A DNA stretch of 64,000 nt, taken from the NCBI GenBank assembly GCA_036677085.1, contig JAKFFI010000064.1, positions 1 to 64,000 of the forward strand. Direction: 5' to 3'. Made by a program: the position numbers and the translations under genes. Source of the DNA: JAGPUQ01 sp036677085. Lineage in GTDB: Bacteria > Pseudomonadota > Gammaproteobacteria > Pseudomonadales > Porticoccaceae. The notes beneath the pieces were generated by a model. It was given only the letters and a program-made list of their open reading frames with translations. It was not told the DNA's origin and did no database searches. Of this stretch, positions 58,404-64,000 are shown piece after piece (position 1 is the first letter of the stretch; each line of letters begins with the position of its first letter).

Positions 58404-59753
58404 ATGATCAAAGTCCGTCGCGGATTGGATTTACCGATTGCCGGTCAGGCACCGAAGGAAATCCACGCCGGCCCGGACATCGGCTCCGTGGCGCTGATTG
58501 GCGGTGACTATGTCGGTCTGCGCCCGACGCTCGCCGTGAAGGAAGGGGATCGGGTCCGGCCGGGACAATTGCTGTTCGCCGACCGCGAAAATGCCGACGT
58601 CCGCTTTACTGCTCCCGCCGGCGGCGTGGTGCGTGCCATCCATCGCGGTGAGCGCCGGCTGTTGCAGGCGGTAGTGATCGATATCGACGCCGCTATCGAC
58701 GGCGCTGGCAGTGAGCCTCTTCCGGCCTGGTTGCCGGCGGAACTGCCGGGCCTGCGGCGCGATCAGGTGACCGATGGCCTGCTGCAGTCGGGCCTATGGA
58801 CCGCATTGCGCACGCGGCCCTATTCGAAGATTCCCGCGCCGGGCTCCCAGCCGCATTCGCTGTTTGTCACCGCGATGGACACCAATCCCCTGAGTGCGGA
58901 CCCGGCGCTGGTGATCGCCGCGGCGAGCACGGATTTCTCTGCTGGATTGCAAGTGTTGACCCGGTTGGTGGACGGCCCGGTGCATCTGTGCGTGGCGGCC
59001 GGAGCCGATATTCAGGGCGTGGAGGGCGTCACCCGGCACGAATTCGCCGGCCCGCATCCGGCCGGTCTGGTGGGCACCCATATTCATTTCATCGATCCGG
59101 TGAGCGCGGGGAAAACCGTCTGGCACATCGGCTACCAGGATGTCATCGCTATCGGCCGTCTGTTTTTGACGGGCCGTCTCGACACTGCGCGCGTCGTGGC
59201 CCTGAGCGGTCCGAGCGTCGTGAATCCCCTGTTGTTGCGCACCCGGCTGGGCGCCAGCATTGCGGATTTGACCCGGGGCAGCCTGCGCGCCGGCGATATC
59301 CGCCTGATTTCGGGGTCGGTGTTGTCCGGACGTCGTGCCGAGGGCCCGCTGGGCTATCTCGGGCGCTACCACAATCAGGTTTCGGCACTGGAGGAGGGGG
59401 CTCAGCGGACGTTCATGCGCTATCTGTCGCCGGGCGCGGACGCCCATTCGGCGCTGCCGATCTATGTCTCCCGCCTCAAGCCGGCCAAGACCTTTGCCAT
59501 GAACTGCAATACCAACGGCAGCGAACGCGCCATGGTGCCCCTCGGAAACTATGAAAAGGTGATGCCGCTCGATATTCTGCCGACGCAATTGCTGCGCGCC
59601 CTGATCGTCGGCGACACCGAGACGGCCCAGAAGCTCGGGTGTCTGGAGCTGGACGAAGAGGACCTCGCGCTCTGCACCTATGTGTGCGTCGGCAAGTACG
59701 AGTACGGCCCGATCCTGAGAGAAAACCTTTCGCGCATCGAGAAGGAGGGCTGA
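58404..59753 (+). CDS. nqrA: Na+-translocating NADH:quinone reductase subunit A
   Basis: The 449-residue protein starts MIKVRRGLDLPIAGQAP, the conserved NqrA start, and keeps PTLAVKEGDRVRPGQLLFADRE with its barrel-sandwich-hybrid feel and the RLKPAKTFAMNCNTNGSERA segment. It is the cytoplasmic subunit with a quinone-linked role in the Na+ pump. The ATG at 58404 is preferred to an upstream start. GAGG lies eight bases upstream. nqrB follows after three bases. Confidence 0.97.
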   Translation: MIKVRRGLDLPIAGQAPKEIHAGPDIGSVALIGGDYVGLRPTLAVKEGDRVRPGQLLFADRENADVRFTAPAGGVVRAIHRGERRLLQAVVIDIDAAIDGAGSEPLPAWLPAELPGLRRDQVTDGLLQSGLWTALRTRPYSKIPAPGSQPHSLFVTAMDTNPLSADPALVIAAASTDFSAGLQVLTRLVDGPVHLCVAAGADIQGVEGVTRHEFAGPHPAGLVGTHIHFIDPVSAGKTVWHIGYQDVIAIGRLFLTGRLDTARVVALSGPSVVNPLLLRTRLGASIADLTRGSLRAGDIRLISGSVLSGRRAEGPLGYLGRYHNQVSALEEGAQRTFMRYLSPGADAHSALPIYVSRLKPAKTFAMNCNTNGSERAMVPLGNYEKVMPLDILPTQLLRALIVGDTETAQKLGCLELDEEDLALCTYVCVGKYEYGPILRENLSRIEKEG

Positions 59754-59756
59754 GCC

Positions 59757-60950
59757 GTGGCGTTGCGCAATCTGCTGGAACGTCTGGCGCCGCACTTCCA
59801 TCCCGGCGGCAAATACGCGAAGTATTACGCCCTGTACGAGGCCGTCGACACCATCCTGTATTCGCCGGCGGCGGTGACCCGGACCGGCTCCCATGTCCGT
59901 GACGGGATCGATCTCAAGCGGGTCATGATCACGGTCTGGCTCGCGGCCTTCCCGGCGATGTTCTACGGCATGTACAACCTGGGTTTTCAGGCCAATACCG
60001 CGCTGGCCGCGGGAGCCGAAATCGAGGGTTGGCGCGCGGCGCTGATCGGTGCTTTCGCCGGCCACGACCCGGGCAGCATCTGGGATTGTCTGTGGTATGG
60101 CGCCGTGTATTTCGTGCCCATCTATCTGGTGACCTTCGTGGTGGGGGGCTTTTGGGAGGTGGTGTTCGCCACCGTGCGCGGTCACGAGATCAATGAGGGC
60201 TTCTTCGTCACCTCGATCCTGTTTGCGCTGATTTGCCCGCCGAGCGTCCCGCTGTGGATGGTCGCCCTGGGCATCAGTTTCGGGGTGGTGATCGGCAAGG
60301 AAATCTTTGGCGGGACCGGCAAGAATTTTCTCAATCCGGCGCTGACCGGTCGCGCCTTTCTGTTTTTCGCCTATCCGGCGGCACTGTCCGGCGACGCCGT
60401 GTGGACGGCGGTCGACGGCTTTACGGGCGCGACCGCATTGGCGGTGGCTGCCGCGGACGGCATGGCGGCGGTGCAGGCGCAGATGACCTGGATGGATGCG
60501 TTCATCGGCCGTGAGCAGGGATCGGTCGGTGAGGTCTCCGCGCTGGCGATCTTTATCGGCGGCGTGCTGCTGTTGGTAACGCGGATTGCTTCCTGGCGCA
60601 TTGTGCTGGGGGTGATGGCCGGCATGGTGGCGCTATCCCTTCTGTTCAATAGCGTCGGCTCCGATACCAACCCGATGTTTGCCATGCCCTGGTACTGGCA
60701 CCTGGTGCTCGGCGGTTTTGCCTTCGGCATGATTTTCATGGCCACGGATCCGGTGTCGGCGGCGATGACGGATACCGGCAAATTCTGGTTCGGTGTCCTG
60801 ATCGGCGTGATGGTGGTGCTGATCCGGGTGGTCAACCCCGCCTTTCCCGAAGGCATGATGCTGGCAATCCTGTTTGCCAATATCTTTGCGTCACTGATCG
60901 ATCACTTGGTGGTGCAGGCCAATATCCGACGGAGGCTTGCCCGTGGCTGA
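59757..60950 (+). CDS. nqrB: Na+-translocating NADH:quinone reductase subunit B
   Basis: The 397-residue membrane subunit has about ten transmembrane helices and the covalent FMN site at Thr226 in VDGFTGATALA. It takes electrons from NqrC and helps move Na+. The GTG start at 59757 follows GGAGGG. It overlaps nqrC by eight bases. Full length is close to the V. cholerae form. Confidence 0.97.
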   Translation: MALRNLLERLAPHFHPGGKYAKYYALYEAVDTILYSPAAVTRTGSHVRDGIDLKRVMITVWLAAFPAMFYGMYNLGFQANTALAAGAEIEGWRAALIGAFAGHDPGSIWDCLWYGAVYFVPIYLVTFVVGGFWEVVFATVRGHEINEGFFVTSILFALICPPSVPLWMVALGISFGVVIGKEIFGGTGKNFLNPALTGRAFLFFAYPAALSGDAVWTAVDGFTGATALAVAAADGMAAVQAQMTWMDAFIGREQGSVGEVSALAIFIGGVLLLVTRIASWRIVLGVMAGMVALSLLFNSVGSDTNPMFAMPWYWHLVLGGFAFGMIFMATDPVSAAMTDTGKFWFGVLIGVMVVLIRVVNPAFPEGMMLAILFANIFASLIDHLVVQANIRRRLARG

Positions 60951-61719
60951 CAACGAGTCCGTCAAAAAGACGCTTCTGGTAACGCTCGCCCTGTGCGTGG
61001 TCTGTTCGGTGGTGGTCGCGACCGCAGCCGTTACCTTGCGGCCGCTACAGGCGGCCAACCAGGCGCTCGATCGCAAGCAGAATATTCTCGCCGCCGCCGG
61101 TCTGCTGCAGGTAGGCGTGGATATCGAACAGCAGTTCGGTCCGGTCCAAACCCGGCTGGTTGATCTGGAAATTGGAAAATTCACCGATGCCCTGGATCCC
61201 CTGAGTTACGATCAGCGCAAGGCGGGCAAGGATCCTGCCCTGTCGGAGCGGGTGGCGCAGGACCAAGATATCGCCAAGATCCAGCGTCGCGTGAAATACG
61301 CCCAAGTCTATGTGGTGGCGGGGCCGGACGGTGGTATCGACAAGGTGATTCTGCCCGTCAAGGGCTATGGCCTGTGGTCCACGCTACACGGCTTTATCGC
61401 GCTGGAGCGGGATCTGAATACCGTCGCCGGGATCGGGTTTTACGAGCACGCCGAAACTCCGGGCCTGGGCGGCGAAGTTGACAATCCGGTCTGGAAAGCA
61501 TCCTGGCATGGCAAGCAACTTTATGACGCCGACGGAAAGGTGGCACTGAAAGTGATCAAGGGCCGGGCGGATAACAGCAAGCCGGAGGCCGCTTACCAGA
61601 TTGACGGTCTGTCGGGCGCCACGCTGACCAGCCGCGGTGTCCAGAATCTGATTCATTATTGGCTTGGCGATCAGGGTTTCGCACCCTTCCTCGCCAATCT
61701 TCGCGCCGGGGAGGCATGA
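60943..61719 (+). CDS. nqrC: Na+-translocating NADH:quinone reductase subunit C
   Basis: The 258-residue subunit has an N-terminal transmembrane helix (about 10-32) and a periplasmic FMN domain with covalent FMN on Thr227 in GLSGATLTSRGV. The GTG at 60943 is chosen for its GGAGG at spacing 7; a TTG at 60937 is an alternative. It transfers electrons between the iron-sulfur site and NqrB. Its stop overlaps a possible nqrD ATG (ATGA). Confidence 0.96.
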   Translation: MADNESVKKTLLVTLALCVVCSVVVATAAVTLRPLQAANQALDRKQNILAAAGLLQVGVDIEQQFGPVQTRLVDLEIGKFTDALDPLSYDQRKAGKDPALSERVAQDQDIAKIQRRVKYAQVYVVAGPDGGIDKVILPVKGYGLWSTLHGFIALERDLNTVAGIGFYEHAETPGLGGEVDNPVWKASWHGKQLYDADGKVALKVIKGRADNSKPEAAYQIDGLSGATLTSRGVQNLIHYWLGDQGFAPFLANLRAGEA

Positions 61720-61721
61720 TC

Positions 61722-62384
61722 ATGGCGGAAAAGACCCGAGACATACTGCTGAAGCCCATTCTGAGCAACAACCCCATCGCGCTACAGATTCTCGGGATCT
61801 GTTCCGCGCTCGCGGTCACCTCGAAGATGTCGGTGGCCTTTGTGATGTGCATTGCGTTGACGACGGTGACCGCGTTCTCGAATCTGTTCATCTCGTCGAT
61901 CCGCAACCACATCCCGTCCAGTATCCGCATCATCGTGCAGATGACGGTGATCGCATCGCTGGTGATCGTGGTGGATCAGATATTGCGGGCGGTTGCCTAC
62001 GACATCAGCAAACAGCTGTCGGTCTTTGTTGGCCTCATCATCACCAACTGCATCGTCATGGGGCGGGCGGAAGCCTATGCGATGAAGAACCCGCCCGTGC
62101 CGAGCTTTCTCGATGGCGTCGGCAATGGGCTGGGTTACAGCGCGGTGCTGATGGCGATCGCCTTCATCCGCGAACTGTTTGGCTCGGGTTCCCTGTTCGG
62201 GGTCACCATCCTGCCGGTGGTGACCAATGGCGGCTGGTATGTGCCCAACGGTCTGTTGCTGTTGCCGCCCAGCGCCTTCTTCCTGATCGGGGGCCTTGTC
62301 TGGGCGCTGCGTTCGGTCCGGAAAGAGCAGATCGAGGTGCCGGAATACCGGCTGGCGCCCAATACGGTCGCGGGGGCGGTGTGA
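61722..62384 (+). CDS. nqrD: Na+-translocating NADH:quinone reductase subunit D
   Basis: A 220-residue membrane subunit with six transmembrane helices, starting MAEKTRDILLKPILSNNPIA. It keeps NNPIALQILGICSALAVT and IITNCIVMGRAEAYA with the conserved Cys that, with NqrE, holds the intramembrane iron-sulfur centre. The ATG at 61722 fits the GGGGAGG spacing best; ATG 61716, two codons earlier, overlaps the nqrC stop. nqrE overlaps its stop by one base. Confidence 0.96.
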   Translation: MAEKTRDILLKPILSNNPIALQILGICSALAVTSKMSVAFVMCIALTTVTAFSNLFISSIRNHIPSSIRIIVQMTVIASLVIVVDQILRAVAYDISKQLSVFVGLIITNCIVMGRAEAYAMKNPPVPSFLDGVGNGLGYSAVLMAIAFIRELFGSGSLFGVTILPVVTNGGWYVPNGLLLLPPSAFFLIGGLVWALRSVRKEQIEVPEYRLAPNTVAGAV

Positions 62385-63001
62385 TGGAACATTACCTCGG
62401 GTTGCTGGCGCGGTCGATTTTTATCGAGAACATGGGCCTGGCATTTTTCCTGGGCATGTGCACATTGCTGGCCATTTCCAAAAAACTGGAAGCGGCCATC
62501 GGGCTGGGGATTGCCGTGGTCGTGGTGACGGCGATCACCGTGCCGGCGAACAACCTGATTCTGCACTATCTGCTGGCGGAGGGCGCGCTGGCCTGGACCG
62601 GGATCGATGCCTTGAAATCGGTGGATCTCACCTTCCTCGGTTTGCTCAGTTACATCGGCGTCATCGCCGCGATCGTGCAGATTCTCGAGATGGTGCTCGA
62701 CCGCCATGTGCCGGCGCTCTACAACACCCTCGGCGTGTTTCTGCCCCTGATCACCGTGAACTGTGCCATTCTCGGCGCCTCCCTGTTCATGGTGGAGCGC
62801 AGCTACAACTTCGCCGAAAGCACCGTATACGGGCTGGGCGCCGGGCTCGGCTGGGCGCTGGCCATCGTCGCGATTGCCGGGGTGCGCGAGAAACTGAAGT
62901 ACAGCGATATGCCGGAAGGGCTGCGCGGACTGGGTGGGGCCTTCATGATTGTGGGGCTGATCTCGCTCGGCTTCATGTCGTTTGGCGGCATTGATATTTA
63001 G
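62384..63001 (+). CDS. nqrE: Na+-translocating NADH:quinone reductase subunit E
   Basis: The 205-residue paralogue of NqrD also has six helices, MEHYLGLLARSIFIENMGLAF at the start and the inverted-topology twin motif LITVNCAILGASLFMVER with its Cys. NqrD and NqrE form the central Na+ path and share the iron-sulfur centre. It begins in the last base of nqrD and ends 22 bases before nqrF. Confidence 0.97.
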   Translation: MEHYLGLLARSIFIENMGLAFFLGMCTLLAISKKLEAAIGLGIAVVVVTAITVPANNLILHYLLAEGALAWTGIDALKSVDLTFLGLLSYIGVIAAIVQILEMVLDRHVPALYNTLGVFLPLITVNCAILGASLFMVERSYNFAESTVYGLGAGLGWALAIVAIAGVREKLKYSDMPEGLRGLGGAFMIVGLISLGFMSFGGIDI

Positions 63002-63023
63002 GCACTGGGCGAGGACGACAGAC

Positions 63024-64000
63024 ATGACCATGGAAACCCTGACCATCGCCCTGGGCGTCGGGATGTTTACCGCCATCGTGCTGGGGCTGGTGTTTTTCAT
63101 CCTCGGCGCGCGCTCCCGCCTGGTCAGCACCGGGAACGTCGAGATTCTGGTGAACGGTGAGAAATCTGTTGTGGTGTCCGCTGGTGGCAAGTTGTTGCAG
63201 ACCCTCGCGTCCGAGAACCTGTTTCTCGCCTCGGCCTGCGGTGGCGGCGGCAGCTGCGCGCAGTGCAAGTGCATAGTGATGGAAGGCGGCGGGTCGATCC
63301 TGCCGACCGAGCAGGCGCATTTCACGCCGCGCGAGGCCAAGGCCGGATGGCGTCTGTCCTGTCAGGTGCCGGTCAAGCAGAACATGAAAATTCAGGTTCC
63401 CGAGGAGGTGTTCGGGGTCAAGCAGTGGGAGTGCACTGTGGTGTCCAACCCCAATGTCGCCACCTTCATCAAGGAACTGACCCTCCAGCTGCCCGAGGGG
63501 GAGAGTGTCGCCTTCCGTGCCGGCGGCTATGTCCAGCTCGAAGCGCCGCCACACCAGGTGAAGTTCAGCGACTTCGATGTCGACGCGGAATATCGCGGCG
63601 ACTGGGAGCGGTTCGGATTTTTCAATCTGGAATCGAAACTGGAAGAGCCGGTGATCCGTGCTTACTCCATGGCCAACTACCCTGACGAGCGCGGCATTCT
63701 GAAATTCAATATCCGTATTGCCACGCCGCCGCCGCGCACTCAGGGTCTGCCGCCCGGCCAGATGTCGTCCTATGTGTTCGGTTTGAAGCCCGGCGACAAA
63801 ATGCGGGTATATGGACCCTTTGGCGAGTTTTTTGCCAGGGACACCGACAAGGAAATGGTATTCATCGGCGGCGGTGCGGGCATGGCGCCCATGCGCTCGC
63901 ACATTTTCGATCAGCTCAAACGCATCCAGACCACGCGCAAGATGACCTTCTGGTACGGCGCGCGCAGCCTGCGGGAAATGTTTTATCAGGAAGAATACGA
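63024..64000 (+). CDS. nqrF: Na+-translocating NADH:quinone reductase subunit F (partial, cut by right edge)
   Basis: About 325 codons of the electron-input subunit are visible. An N-terminal helix (about 6-27) is followed by a [2Fe-2S] ferredoxin domain with cysteines in SACGGGGSCAQCKC and a later LSCQVP. The FAD-binding region has RAYSMANYP, and the start of the NADH-binding domain shows FIGGGAGMAPMRSH. The expected length is about 405 residues, so the last 80 or so lie beyond the window. It oxidises NADH and passes electrons to NqrC and NqrB. Confidence 0.96.
   Translation, partial: MTMETLTIALGVGMFTAIVLGLVFFILGARSRLVSTGNVEILVNGEKSVVVSAGGKLLQTLASENLFLASACGGGGSCAQCKCIVMEGGGSILPTEQAHFTPREAKAGWRLSCQVPVKQNMKIQVPEEVFGVKQWECTVVSNPNVATFIKELTLQLPEGESVAFRAGGYVQLEAPPHQVKFSDFDVDAEYRGDWERFGFFNLESKLEEPVIRAYSMANYPDERGILKFNIRIATPPPRTQGLPPGQMSSYVFGLKPGDKMRVYGPFGEFFARDTDKEMVFIGGGAGMAPMRSHIFDQLKRIQTTRKMTFWYGARSLREMFYQEEY

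Noticed and set aside
58794..60185. A 463-codon minus-strand open frame
   Set aside because: Shadow of nqrA and nqrB.

Overview
The window is GC-rich, gene-dense DNA that reads as a gammaproteobacterial chromosome. The evidence is the conserved order fmdB-aspS-yebC-ruvCAB-ybgC-tolQRAB-pal-cpoB followed by queE/queC, together with a homodimeric-type AceE, a six-gene sodium-pumping NADH:quinone reductase (nqrA-F), a split PntAA/PntAB transhydrogenase and BepA. The exact lineage cannot be fixed from sequence alone. A Chromatiales-like or other environmental gammaproteobacterium is my inference.

Layout. (1) 1-4393, minus: a large RHS/YD-repeat protein with an N-terminal secretion signal and a C39-peptidase-like domain; its C-terminus lies off the left edge. 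(2) 4.6-17.4 kb: two converging gene blocks that look like one accessory lipid or glycan pathway. The plus block encodes a GT8-like glycosyltransferase, a sulfotransferase, a diacylglycerol-kinase-family lipid kinase, a Tam41-like nucleotidyltransferase, a second GT8-like protein, a 2-oxoglutarate oxygenase and a phosphopantetheinyl transferase. The minus block encodes a fatty acyl-AMP ligase, a short-chain dehydrogenase/epimerase, a fatty acid hydroxylase and an LpxL-like acyltransferase, then a hairpin repeat, then two more sulfotransferases. This is the best candidate for an undescribed system. A sulfated glycolipid or acyl conjugate would fit, but that is inference.

(3) 17.7-32.6 kb: housekeeping genes. 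These are proS, a basic-tailed HU-like protein, the long fmdB-to-cpoB run (tRNA charging, Holliday-junction resolution, Tol-Pal envelope complex), the queuosine precursor genes queE/queC and tRNA-Lys(UUU). (4) 32.7-46.4 kb: nadA, a nitroreductase, a MaoC hydratase with a CitE-like CoA-ester lyase, a CDGSH protein, BepA, an AI-2E-family permease and an M16 protease. The M16 gene runs into a (GACC)n tetranucleotide tract of about 19 copies just upstream of aceE-aceF.

(5) 46.5-52.7 kb: an accessory island with a CPA1-type antiporter, a degenerate toxin-antitoxin pair, two fragments of one RelE/helicase-type gene, an IS3-family element with a broken orfB, a VapBC pair, a FitAB pair and an internally deleted type III restriction gene. 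(6) 52.7-64 kb: central energy metabolism. A long-form GAPDH, pntAA-pntAB-pntB, a small lipoprotein and nqrABCDE with nqrF cut by the right edge. GAPDH, transhydrogenase, Na+-NQR and pyruvate dehydrogenase together give a picture of flexible NAD(P)H management coupled to a sodium or proton gradient.
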